A DNA stretch of 13,895 nt from contig JAUICS010000009.1 of assembly GCA_030427765.1 (NCBI GenBank), positions 1-13,895 of the forward strand, in the 5' to 3' direction. Made by a program: the position numbers and the translations under genes. The DNA is from Alphaproteobacteria bacterium. Lineage in GTDB: Bacteria; Pseudomonadota; Alphaproteobacteria; Micavibrionales; Micavibrionaceae. A model generated the notes under the pieces. That model ran no database searches. It saw only the letters and a list, made by a program, of their open reading frames with translations, and was not told where the DNA came from. Positions 7,178 through 13,895 of this stretch are shown here, in pieces; positions within the stretch are counted from its first letter, which is position 1; each line of letters opens with the position of its first letter.

Positions 7178-8259
7178 GCTGAAATCGCTTTTTTAATGAT
7201 GTTTTTGACTTTCTCCAAAATACTGCGGCGGTTTGCGTGATCGGCAAGATGCTTTTGGGCAAGGGGCCATCCCGCCGTGTATACATCCTGTTTCAATTCT
7301 CCCAGATTGTCTGGGGTATTCTCAATATCGTGTTTCCATTCATCAAGGAAATTGCCAAGATGTGAGCCGTAATCAGCTTCCAGCGACGTCAGGTCATCTG
7401 CATAGGCATCATAGATGTTTTGCCGCAGTGATTTGCTTAGAAGGTAATAATGATCGTGCTGTTTGCCAAAGTTACTTTTTTTAAGATAACGGTGCATGTC
7501 GGCCATTTCATCTTTGCCAAGGTGGCTCCGTGCCGTATAGAGCACGGCAAAACTATCGGCATTGATACTGGTATTTTTTTCAATGCTTGGTGCGTTATCT
7601 GCAAATGCACCGAGGTCATAAGCATGACAAAAATCGGCAAAAACGCCGCCTTTTTGTTTGGTTGTTTCGAGTGCTGTTATACGAATATTGGCAATGGGGA
7701 TGATATTTCGAATGTTATCAACGATTGTTTTTGCATTGGCCGTATAAAAACTGTTGTCACCGGATGACATAAAGTCGAAATGATGAATGAAGTCGCTAAA
7801 ATCAACGGCAAAATCGGGCTTATACCATTGCATGTAAACGGACCGGATTAAGGCATCGGGCTTTCGGAAATAAACCTGAATTTCGACATCATCAAATCCG
7901 TTTACGATGTTTTTGAGGAAGTTTATTCGTGCCTGTGATCGCGCAGGGTTAATGTCTAAAAAATATTCACTGCTTAAAACGGGGGTGTTTTTTGTCGCCA
8001 GAAGCGTTTGATTGATGTCATCGGCAATCGAGGTAATATCCAGATTTTTTGTCGAGGGATCAAGATATTGACGTTCGATAGGAATGTGATGGTCGTGATA
8101 GGTGCCGAGTGCCGCGCGGCGTAACCCGTCAAAATCATCGTGGGTGAAGGCCGCATATCCGTTCTGCGCCAACGCCTCTTTATATTTCAGTAAACCTTCC
8201 TGAATAGATGCGGAACCGCATTTTCCAAAGCCAACGTGAACGATAATCTTTTTCGGCAT
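7174..8259 (-). CDS. Sulfotransferase-like P-loop protein (gene 1 of 6)
   Basis: A 361-residue protein beginning MPKKIIVHVGFGKCGSASIQ. The GFGKCGSASIQ loop (10-20) sits where sulfotransferases bind the 5'-phosphosulfate of PAPS (family form GxPKTGTTxIQ), with Cys in place of the usual Thr or Ser. YFRKPDALIRSVY (130-142) matches the 3'-phosphate element, with R132 and S140 eight apart. SSEYF (96-100) is a further subfamily feature shared with the minus-strand gene at 12514-13458. It probably moves sulfate from PAPS to a sugar hydroxyl or amine in the cytoplasm; acceptor unknown. The open frame extends to 8568, but that extension is arginine- and histidine-rich, overlaps the divergent gene and lacks family resemblance, so the ATG at 8257-8259 is chosen. 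No good ribosome site is seen. Confidence 0.8.
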   Translation of the reverse strand: MPKKIIVHVGFGKCGSASIQEGLLKYKEALAQNGYAAFTHDDFDGLRRAALGTYHDHHIPIERQYLDPSTKNLDITSIADDINQTLLATKNTPVLSSEYFLDINPARSQARINFLKNIVNGFDDVEIQVYFRKPDALIRSVYMQWYKPDFAVDFSDFIHHFDFMSSGDNSFYTANAKTIVDNIRNIIPIANIRITALETTKQKGGVFADFCHAYDLGAFADNAPSIEKNTSINADSFAVLYTARSHLGKDEMADMHRYLKKSNFGKQHDHYYLLSKSLRQNIYDAYADDLTSLEADYGSHLGNFLDEWKHDIENTPDNLGELKQDVYTAGWPLAQKHLADHANRRSILEKVKNIIKKAISA

Positions 8260-8303
8260 ATAAAATACTTTAGTTAGAGTCCCACTTACGGTATTAATCA
8301 GGC
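8260..8303. promoter_or_regulatory. 44-base divergent intergenic stretch
   Basis: The only space between the minus-strand sulfotransferase-like gene and the plus-strand one that follows, so promoters for both must lie here or inside the flanking coding sequence. On the + strand a TATTAA (8292-8297) lies only a few bases before the start at 8304, and on the - strand TATTTTAT runs into the start codon. No paired -35 box or strong Shine-Dalgarno sequence is visible for either gene. Very short or absent leaders are possible. The assignment rests on geometry more than motifs. Confidence 0.3.
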
Positions 8304-9113
8304 ATGAAACCTGTCCAGTTCTTTCATATCGGCCCGCAAAAATCATCAACGACGTGGCAATATCATTGCTTTCGCGAGCATCCTGATGTTGTAACAGCCA
8401 AAAAAGACAGCGTCCATTATTTTGATATGTTTTATCACCGCGGGCCTGATTGGTACCACGGCCAGTTTGATACGGCGCAATCCGGAAGTGTTTCCGTCGA
8501 TATGACACCAAGTTACGTTCGTGACCTGAAGGCCCATGACCGTATCCATGCCTATAACCCCGATGCAAAGATCATCTTATGCTTGCGTGAACCCCTTACA
8601 CGGGCGTTTTCCCATTACTGGCACAACAAAAAGAAATCGGATTTTCAGTATAGTTTTGAAAGTGTTTTTAAAAACTACGATTTATTCAATAGCTGGGTCC
8701 AAACCGGATTTTACGCGGACCATATCGAACGCTACTTAACATTATTCGACCGCAAGCATATTCATGTGCAGCTGTTTGATGATCTGGAACATAACCCGCA
8801 AGGGTTTATTCAGGATACATACCGTTTTATGGGTGTTGATGATACGTTTCTGCCGGAGACGATTGGGAAAAAGGTGAACGAGGCCAAAACCAAAAAATCA
8901 AAATTCCGCCAGAATGTTGAAAAGAACCTTCGTAAGCTTCGTCTGTACCGTGTTGTCGATCTGATGAACGCGATGGACGGCGACAACCGTGAACATCTGG
9001 AGGGTGTTGATGCGGTTGTTTTGGCACAGTTGCATGATATTTTCGATGCAGAAATAACGCGGCTTGAAAAATTGCTGGATATAAACTTATCAGCTTGGCG
9101 CAATGTTAACTAA
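8304..9113 (+). CDS. Sulfotransferase (gene 2 of 6)
   Basis: A 269-residue PAPS-dependent sulfotransferase of the heparan-sulfate-sulfotransferase-like group. FFHIGPQKSSTTW (6-18) is the 5'-phosphosulfate loop with K13. DSVHYFDMF (35-43) and VDMTPSYV (65-72) are the KExHYF and exTPxY elements of this group. LREPLTRAFSHYWH (94-107) is the 3'-phosphate site with R95 and S103. It should sulfate a carbohydrate hydroxyl or amino group; the acceptor is unknown. No signal peptide or transmembrane helix is seen, so the protein is cytoplasmic, as expected for an enzyme using cytosolic PAPS. It leads a plus-strand group and overlaps the next sulfotransferase gene by 11 bases. The C-terminal half is rich in Lys and Arg (KTKKSKFRQ). 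The ribosome site is weak. Confidence 0.9.
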   Translation: MKPVQFFHIGPQKSSTTWQYHCFREHPDVVTAKKDSVHYFDMFYHRGPDWYHGQFDTAQSGSVSVDMTPSYVRDLKAHDRIHAYNPDAKIILCLREPLTRAFSHYWHNKKKSDFQYSFESVFKNYDLFNSWVQTGFYADHIERYLTLFDRKHIHVQLFDDLEHNPQGFIQDTYRFMGVDDTFLPETIGKKVNEAKTKKSKFRQNVEKNLRKLRLYRVVDLMNAMDGDNREHLEGVDAVVLAQLHDIFDAEITRLEKLLDINLSAWRNVN

Positions 9114-9984
9114 CCTTAAGAATGACATAAAAGAGCGTCTGTTCGATGCTTGCGGTTTATTGCCGCCGCAGGGTCCGAATTTTTTCGTGATCGGTGCGTC
9201 GCGTTCCGGCACAACGGCCCTTTACCACATGCTGGGGCAACATCCGGACATATTTATGCCGCGAACCAAGGAAATTCATTATTTTGACCGTGACGCACGC
9301 TACCGTAAAAACCTGAATGGGTACCGCCCGTATTTTAAGGGATATGCGGGACAGAAAATGATCGGGGAAATCACGCCGTTCTACTTTTACGCCGATATGC
9401 TTTATAACGCCGATGGCATTGTAGAATATGATCGCGATGAATGTGCGGTTACCCGTATTCACCACCATTATCCGGACGCAAAAATTATCATCAGTCTGCG
9501 TAACCCGTTTGATCGCATCCGGTCGATGTACAAGAAAAATTATTATCTTGGGAAAATTCCAAAACGTTTTGATGCCTGCATTAAAGGGGAGATGGCGGGT
9601 GAAAAAGACCATACGCTTGTCTTGCGTAACCGTTATGACATTCACTTGAGTAAGGTTTTAAGCACCTATCCGGCCGGACAGGTACATGTCATGATTTTTG
9701 AAGACTGGATTAAGGATCAGGTAGCGACGATGAAGGATATATCGGCGTTTCTGGATATATCTGCGGATTTTACATTTACGCCTGTTGCGGGGGATGAACA
9801 GGAAAACACCAGCCAAAAATATGAAGACAGACGCGATACAAACATTGTAAAACAGGCACCGGATATGAATTTGTCGGATGAGAGTGCCGAAATGTTAAAA
9901 CGTGAGTTGCAGCCTGCAATCGATTATGTTTCAAATCATATAGGCAAAACAATGAATTGGCCTTTTCTGGAAAAAACATCGTGA
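9103..9984 (+). CDS. Sulfotransferase (gene 3 of 6)
   Basis: A 293-residue enzyme of the same broad group as the preceding gene but clearly diverged. FFVIGASRSGTTALYHML (27-44) is the 5'-phosphosulfate loop, with Arg34 where many members have Lys. KEIHYFD (56-62) and GEITPFYF (88-95) follow. SLRNPFDRIRSMY (131-143) is the 3'-phosphate element with R133 and S141. The HHYPDAKIIISLRNP run closely parallels YNPDAKIILCLREP in the upstream neighbour, so the two are likely old tandem paralogs with different acceptor sites. It starts at ATG 9103, inside the end of the upstream gene, without a clear ribosome site, so coupled translation is likely. It ends in TGA overlapping the exporter GTG. The C-terminus QPAIDYVSNHIGKTMNWP resembles family ends with a tyrosine/tryptophan closing helix. 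Confidence 0.9.
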   Translation: MLTNLKNDIKERLFDACGLLPPQGPNFFVIGASRSGTTALYHMLGQHPDIFMPRTKEIHYFDRDARYRKNLNGYRPYFKGYAGQKMIGEITPFYFYADMLYNADGIVEYDRDECAVTRIHHHYPDAKIIISLRNPFDRIRSMYKKNYYLGKIPKRFDACIKGEMAGEKDHTLVLRNRYDIHLSKVLSTYPAGQVHVMIFEDWIKDQVATMKDISAFLDISADFTFTPVAGDEQENTSQKYEDRRDTNIVKQAPDMNLSDESAEMLKRELQPAIDYVSNHIGKTMNWPFLEKTS

Positions 9985-11732
9985 CAAAGAATTCAGATAT
10001 ACATGAAGACAATAAGGAAAACGCATTCCGTTTAGGCAAGGCGTTGATAGGGCGTTACAAAATGCGGTCTTTCATTGTTATTGTATCATTTTTGGCTGCA
10101 GGCATTGCTGAGGCAATGGGTGCTGCATCTTTGCTGCCATTGTTGTCGATATTGAATAACTTTGAAACTGTTGATAACCAGCTCGGGCAGTATATTTTTG
10201 CGGCCTTTGAAATGTTCAATATCCCGTTGCGACTTGAAACGGTAATGTTGTCAGTGTTGGTTTTGATAACATTGAAAGCGATTTTTTTATTGGTGGCGCA
10301 ACGTAATGTTGGCTATGCGACGGCCAATACGGCTAATAATTTACGTGTAAACATGATACGCGGTTTGATGAATGCGCGGTGGCATCATTTTCAATCATTG
10401 CCGTCAGGCAACATCGCGAACGCTATCGGGACGGAGGCTGAGCGTGCGTCTCAGTCCTACCAGACGATGTGTAAAATTATCTCGGACAGTATTATTGTTC
10501 TGGTTTATCTGTTGATGACATCCCTTATATCCTGGCAACTGACAATCGTGGCTTGTTTGGTTGGGGCTGCGGTTATGGCGGTTTTATATCGTTTTGTGGC
10601 GATGGTTAAGGCTGGTGGAAAGGCCCAGACCAAACATATGGCCAGCCTGTCGTCGTTGGTCACCGACAGTATCGGCGCCGTGAAAATTATCAAGGCAATG
10701 GGGCGTTCAAAATATTTCATAAATCTGTTGCGTCAGGACTCTCGAGCTGTTCGTGAATCACGTAAGAAACAGATTATAGGCAATCAGTTTTTGACAGTTG
10801 TCCGTGAACCCATATTTGTCACTATAACGGTTCTCGGCATGTATTTATCCTACGAATACGCAAATTTATCGATGGTTAGCATTATTACCTTTGCCTTCAT
10901 GTTTCTGCGTATCTCACAAAAAATCACAGGCCTTCAGGTGACGTATCAAAAACAAGTTGCGAATGAAAGCGCCTACTGGTCAATTATGCAAAAAGTTAAG
11001 GCAGCAGATGATGCAAAGGAGGTATGGGACGGAACCAAAACAAATCTGCCTCTGGAAATTGCGATTATGTTTGATGGGGTATCCTTTTCCCACGTGCCGA
11101 CTTCTGAAGATGCCAAGACCCTGGATAATGTTTCTATCCGGTTGGATGCCAAAAAATTCAATGTGGTTATCGGGTCATCCGGTGCCGGAAAAACAACGTT
11201 TATCGATTTAATACTCGGCTTTTATAAACCGCAATCTGGTAAAATTTTAATTGATGAAACTGACCTGCAAGACGCCGATTTGCAGGACTGGCGAAACTCA
11301 GTCGGTTACGTGCCGCAGGAATGTCCGCTGCTTCACGATAGTATTTATCACAACATCACGATGGGACAGGACAGTTTTACCGAAGAAATGGTCTATCAGG
11401 CATTGGATGATGCCGGTGCCAAAAATTTTGTAGAGAAACTTCCTAATGGTGTTTATGAGATTGTTGGGGAGCGAGGTCAACGTTTTTCCGGTGGGGAGCG
11501 TCAACGAATTGCCATTGCACGCGCTTTGATATCCAAACCGAAACTATTGCTTCTGGATGAGGCAACAAGCGCCCTCGATAAAAACACGGAAAAAGACTTT
11601 CTTGAAATGATAAAGGCCCTATCAAAAGACATTACGGTGATTGCGATTACTCACAATCAAACGGTTCTTGATTACGCGGACAACGCATTCCGCATTGATA
11701 AAGGCGTCATAAGTGAATACAAAGGATCGTGA
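9981..11732 (+). CDS. Type I ABC exporter half-transporter, permease fused to ATPase (lipid/oligosaccharide flippase-like)
   Basis: A 583-residue half-transporter expected to dimerise in the inner membrane. The N-terminal 320 residues hold about six hydrophobic segments (near 31-58, 83-106, 166-185, 186-206, 276-296 and 297-312). The ATPase domain is complete: Walker A GSSGAGKTT (398-406), Q-loop Q446 in VPQE, signature FSGGERQR (502-509), Walker B LLLLDEAT (522-529), D-loop SALD (530-533) and switch H558. The layout fits MsbA/PglK-type flippases of lipid-linked glycans, which is the best guess for its cargo given the neighbours. The frame is open back to a TTG at 9957, but GTG at 9981 forms a GTGA overlap with the previous stop like other junctions here, so it is preferred. 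Drug or peptide export is possible but less consistent with context. Confidence 0.9.
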   Translation: MTKNSDIHEDNKENAFRLGKALIGRYKMRSFIVIVSFLAAGIAEAMGAASLLPLLSILNNFETVDNQLGQYIFAAFEMFNIPLRLETVMLSVLVLITLKAIFLLVAQRNVGYATANTANNLRVNMIRGLMNARWHHFQSLPSGNIANAIGTEAERASQSYQTMCKIISDSIIVLVYLLMTSLISWQLTIVACLVGAAVMAVLYRFVAMVKAGGKAQTKHMASLSSLVTDSIGAVKIIKAMGRSKYFINLLRQDSRAVRESRKKQIIGNQFLTVVREPIFVTITVLGMYLSYEYANLSMVSIITFAFMFLRISQKITGLQVTYQKQVANESAYWSIMQKVKAADDAKEVWDGTKTNLPLEIAIMFDGVSFSHVPTSEDAKTLDNVSIRLDAKKFNVVIGSSGAGKTTFIDLILGFYKPQSGKILIDETDLQDADLQDWRNSVGYVPQECPLLHDSIYHNITMGQDSFTEEMVYQALDDAGAKNFVEKLPNGVYEIVGERGQRFSGGERQRIAIARALISKPKLLLLDEATSALDKNTEKDFLEMIKALSKDITVIAITHNQTVLDYADNAFRIDKGVISEYKGS

Positions 11733-11746
11733 CAGGAAACGCGGTT

Positions 11747-12517
11747 ATGCTGAGCAGTTCACTTTTAAATCCGATATATAAATTACGCTCGAAACTATTC
11801 TGGGGCGATACAGTTGTTGTGTCATTCCCGAAATCGGGTCGTACATGGCTGCGTGTGATGCTTGATTACGGCAAGTATTTTACGCAGTATACGCATGCGG
11901 GATCAGAGCATCGTGCGGCACATCATATGGAGGAACTCTCGTTTGATGAAAACGAATATGCACATAAGCGCGTAGTCTTTTTGATTCGTGATCCACTGGA
12001 TACGGCAGTATCAGGTTTTTTTCAAGCTTCCGCACGGCTAGGCAAGTATGACGATAATATTCATGCGTTCATCCGTGATCCGCATTATGGGATAGAAAAA
12101 ATTATCAAGTTCAACTTGTTATGGATGGAAAATTTGGCAAACGTAAAAGATGCTATCGTTATTGAATATGAAGCGATGCACCGTGATTGTACGGCAGAAA
12201 TGGTGCGCATTATTGAATTTATAACACAATCAAAACCGTCTCCAGAATTGACCAGTAACATTGTTGGATTTGGTGCATTTAAAAATATGCGTGCAATTGA
12301 GAAACAGGGTGGTTTTAAAGGCCAGTATGGCAAAATTCTCTCTCCGAAGGACGTAAGTGATGAAAACACGTATAAGACCCGCAAAGGTAAAGTTGGCGGA
12401 TATAAGGAGCATCTAAGTGATGACGATATCGCATATGGTTTTGATCTATTGGAAAAATACAATTACTGGTCACATGTGAGATCTATGCGCAAAACTGACA
12501 TGTCGGATGCAGCTTAA
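11747..12517 (+). CDS. Sulfotransferase, cytosolic-SULT-like (gene 4 of 6)
   Basis: A 256-residue sulfotransferase of the classic SULT type. VVVSFPKSGRTWLR (23-36) is the 5'-phosphosulfate loop (animal SULTs: TYPKSGTTW) with K29. LIRDPLDTAVSGFF (79-92) is the 3'-phosphate element with R81 and S89. RKGKVGGYKEHL (212-223) matches the C-terminal RKGxxGDWKxxF signature that grips the 3'-phosphate; the aspartate is replaced by glycine and the tryptophan by tyrosine. The start is chosen at ATG 11747 because AGGA at 11734-11737 lies nine bases before it. A GTG at 11729 gives six more residues (262 in all) and a GTGA overlap with the exporter stop, and remains possible. It ends in three consecutive TAA codons, the first of which overlaps the convergent gene. 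Confidence 0.9.
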   Translation: MLSSSLLNPIYKLRSKLFWGDTVVVSFPKSGRTWLRVMLDYGKYFTQYTHAGSEHRAAHHMEELSFDENEYAHKRVVFLIRDPLDTAVSGFFQASARLGKYDDNIHAFIRDPHYGIEKIIKFNLLWMENLANVKDAIVIEYEAMHRDCTAEMVRIIEFITQSKPSPELTSNIVGFGAFKNMRAIEKQGGFKGQYGKILSPKDVSDENTYKTRKGKVGGYKEHLSDDDIAYGFDLLEKYNYWSHVRSMRKTDMSDAA

Positions 12518-13458
12518 TAATAAAGTTCTGTGGCTTTGGGTTTGTGGTTTAATTCATCACAAAGTGCACGATTACTGTCCCGGAAATTTTGAAATATCAT
12601 GTCTCTAAGTTCACATGAAATGGAATTTGAATATTCTTGCTCTTTGCTCAAATGTTTATGACCCCAGCGTTTGATGGCCTCAGGTATGAGGTGTTTTACA
12701 TTTCCGATTAATGTGTTTTGAAAGATTTTTTTGATAGGCAGGGGGATTGTGGTAAATGTTTCATCAGACTTGTTACGAATGTCATCACCGATGAGTGAAG
12801 CGCATGTTTTAGCGTCTACGCCACATATTTCGCCAATTTTAAGCCCTATGTTTTTGAAATCACTGTTGTAATCTTCATAAAACAAAATATGTACGCTATC
12901 TTTGCCGAATGTATCAGCATAACTTTGATAAAGGTTATGATAATCCATGAGCGCAAATAGATGATCTTTTTTATTGGCCATTTCATGTGTTAGCCAAGTA
13001 TCAAAACTCGTATGTGTGTAACGTCCGTTTTTTAACCCTTGTTTGTGCATGGATATTAGCCAGTCTATCTGAGCCCTAAGAACAACAAGAATCTGTGATG
13101 GTCCTAATATATGCCGGATATTATTGGCCGTTCTGGAGTGATCGGAAATGATTTCCCATTGTTGCCCACGTAACAAAAACTCACCGAAACTTATTGCCTC
13201 ATCACTAACAAGCAATGTTTTGCCCTTGGATTTTATATCCTGACATATTGTCTCGACATGTTTCTTAACGCTGTCAGTTTCGAAATACCCATCTTTCAAA
13301 ATAGATTTTATGACATATTTTGCATTTTTATTTTGGTGTAAATTACTTTGACCTAAGTACTCGAGCTCAGGATGCTTTGAAAATAGGCATTCTTGCAACG
13401 TGCTACTTCCGGCTTTGGGAAGTCCTATATGAATCAAGGGCAGTTTATTGTTTGTCAT
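12514..13458 (-). CDS. Sulfotransferase-like P-loop protein (gene 5 of 6), AT-rich
   Basis: A 314-residue protein starting MTNNKLPLIHIGLPKAGSST. GLPKAGSSTLQ (12-22) is the PAPS 5'-phosphosulfate loop (K15), SDEAISF (95-101 region begins near 94) resembles the SSEYF element of the other minus-strand sulfotransferase-like gene, and VLRAQIDWLISMH (126-138) is the 3'-phosphate element with R128 and S136. The Pro usual two residues after that Arg is replaced by Gln. Base composition is distinctly lower than in neighbours: sampled 60-base rows are 32-42 % GC against about 48-57 % in the first operon, suggesting separate origin. It is convergent with the upstream plus-strand gene, overlapping by four bases. 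The start at 13456-13458 has only a weak GGAT upstream. Acceptor unknown. Confidence 0.82.
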   Translation of the reverse strand: MTNNKLPLIHIGLPKAGSSTLQECLFSKHPELEYLGQSNLHQNKNAKYVIKSILKDGYFETDSVKKHVETICQDIKSKGKTLLVSDEAISFGEFLLRGQQWEIISDHSRTANNIRHILGPSQILVVLRAQIDWLISMHKQGLKNGRYTHTSFDTWLTHEMANKKDHLFALMDYHNLYQSYADTFGKDSVHILFYEDYNSDFKNIGLKIGEICGVDAKTCASLIGDDIRNKSDETFTTIPLPIKKIFQNTLIGNVKHLIPEAIKRWGHKHLSKEQEYSNSISCELRDMIFQNFRDSNRALCDELNHKPKATELYY

Positions 13459-13565
13459 TCTATCCGATTAAAACAGATTGATGTTGAAATCAAACACTCT
13501 TCATATTTTTTAGTGATATTCAAAGATTTTGCGTAAAGACGATTATTATAGTAGTGAAATATGTC
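13459..13565. promoter_or_regulatory. 107-base divergent intergenic stretch, likely promoters
   Basis: AT-rich DNA between divergently oriented sulfotransferase-like genes, the natural place for promoters in both directions. On the + strand a TATAGT (13547-13552) resembles a -10 box but has no fitting -35 and would leave a leader of only a few bases. On the - strand TTGATT is followed 17 bases later by TAATCG, a poor pair. A 5-6-5 inverted repeat TTGAT/ATCAA spans 13478-13493 and could be an operator half-site pair, though it is short enough to be chance. Assignment is mainly from geometry. Confidence 0.35.
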
Positions 13566-13895
13566 ATGCTAGACGACATAAAAATCAAAACAGAAAAACC
13601 TTTCTTTGTAACGTTTATCGGGCGAAGTGGTTCCACGCATTTGCAACATTTGTTGAACCAGCATCCTGATCTGTTCTGTGATGCCGAAATTTTTAATCCT
13701 CGGTTGATTGATCATGGGTTTAAGGAAAAACGGATTAAACGGTTTGCCACACTCGTAAAAATGCTGATGGGCCGGAAATGGACAATTCGGTATAAGGTGA
13801 AAAGCGTTTATGCGAAGACATCACCTGCCGCGCGCGGCTTTGAATACAAAATAGATAAGGACTATGTCCATTGTCCGGAAGTGTATGAATGGTTG
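13566..13895 (+). CDS. Sulfotransferase-like protein, N-terminal part (gene 6 of 6, cut by window end)
   Basis: An open frame of 110 codons from ATG 13566 to the window end with no stop. After a short polar lead, FFVTFIGRSGSTHLQHLL (13-30) gives a sulfotransferase-type P-loop (G19-R-S-G-S-T24) followed by NQHPDLFCDAEIFNP, a pattern seen in bacterial Stf0-like and related sulfotransferases where HPxxxxxxE follows the loop helix. The 3'-phosphate element (Arg...Ser) would lie beyond the window, so the assignment rests on the first loop and context. The next segment is highly basic (FKEKRIKRF, MGRKWTIRYKVKS). No Shine-Dalgarno sequence is seen before the ATG; an in-frame GTG at 13554 would add four residues. 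Because the end is missing, integrity and exact subfamily are unknown. Confidence 0.75.
   Translation, partial: MLDDIKIKTEKPFFVTFIGRSGSTHLQHLLNQHPDLFCDAEIFNPRLIDHGFKEKRIKRFATLVKMLMGRKWTIRYKVKSVYAKTSPAARGFEYKIDKDYVHCPEVYEWL

Noticed and set aside
8260..8568. In-frame 103-residue extension of the minus-strand sulfotransferase-like gene
   Set aside because: It overlaps the first 265 bases of the divergent sulfotransferase gene, is rich in Arg/His, and shows no family resemblance; MPKKIIVHVG is the natural family start.
9157..9645. 162-codon minus-strand open frame
   Set aside because: Antisense shadow of a sulfotransferase gene with clear motifs; no domain seen.
9957..9980. TTG start for the ABC exporter, adding eight residues
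   Set aside because: TTG is rare, the extra residues have no visible function, and GTG 9981 forms the same stop/start overlap as other junctions.
13478..13493. Inverted repeat TTGAT-6-ATCAA as an operator
   Set aside because: Too short to separate from chance in AT-rich DNA; only mentioned within the intergenic entry.
1..13895. tRNA, rRNA, CRISPR array, insertion sequence, riboswitch or attachment site
   Set aside because: No cloverleaf-like segments, regular spaced repeats, transposase motifs or terminal inverted repeats were noticed; almost all of the window is coding.

Overview
The window is a surface-glycan type gene cluster from a Gram-negative bacterium. Sampled rows run from about 32 to 57 % GC, mostly in the 40s. 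GTG starts and tightly overlapping genes are common, and the contents fit an O-antigen, capsule or exopolysaccharide locus. An alphaproteobacterium, perhaps marine, is a reasonable guess, but nothing in the window fixes the taxon.

Region 1 (1-6320, + strand) is one compact operon of seven genes for nucleotide-sugar building and decoration. In order: the C-terminal end of an RfbC-type sugar 3,5-epimerase, a zinc-binding NDP-sugar C-methyltransferase, a DegT/DnrJ/EryC1/StrS PLP aminotransferase, an ATP-grasp ligase, an unusual phosphatase-like/SDR fusion, a class I SAM methyltransferase and a CmcI-family methyltransferase. Junctions are overlaps (ATGA, TAATG, GTGA) or gaps of 3-11 bases. Read together, the genes suggest a C-methylated, amino-substituted deoxysugar whose amine may be amide-linked to a carboxylate by the ATP-grasp enzyme and which is further methylated. 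The sugar product is inference.

Region 2 (6302-8259, - strand) is a pair, a P-loop sulfotransferase-like gene followed by a GT2 glycosyltransferase. It runs convergently into region 1 with a 19-base overlap.

Region 3 (8304-12517, + strand) holds two sulfotransferases in tandem, a full-length type I ABC half-exporter, and a cytosolic-SULT-like sulfotransferase, all overlapping or nearly so.

Region 4 (12514-13895) has a clearly AT-richer - strand sulfotransferase-like gene convergent with region 3, a 107-base divergent intergenic stretch, and the start of a sixth sulfotransferase-like gene cut by the window end.

The outstanding feature is six divergent sulfotransferase-fold genes in about 6.7 kb, beside one glycosyltransferase, one exporter and three methyltransferases. 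The simplest reading is a heavily sulfated and methylated surface polysaccharide or glycolipid. No PAPS-synthesis genes, polymerase or Wzx/Wzy/Wzm/Wzt genes are visible here. No RNA genes, insertion sequences, CRISPR arrays or convincing terminators were seen. Both intergenic stretches are divergent (44 and 107 bases); no gene-free stretch exceeds 300 bases.
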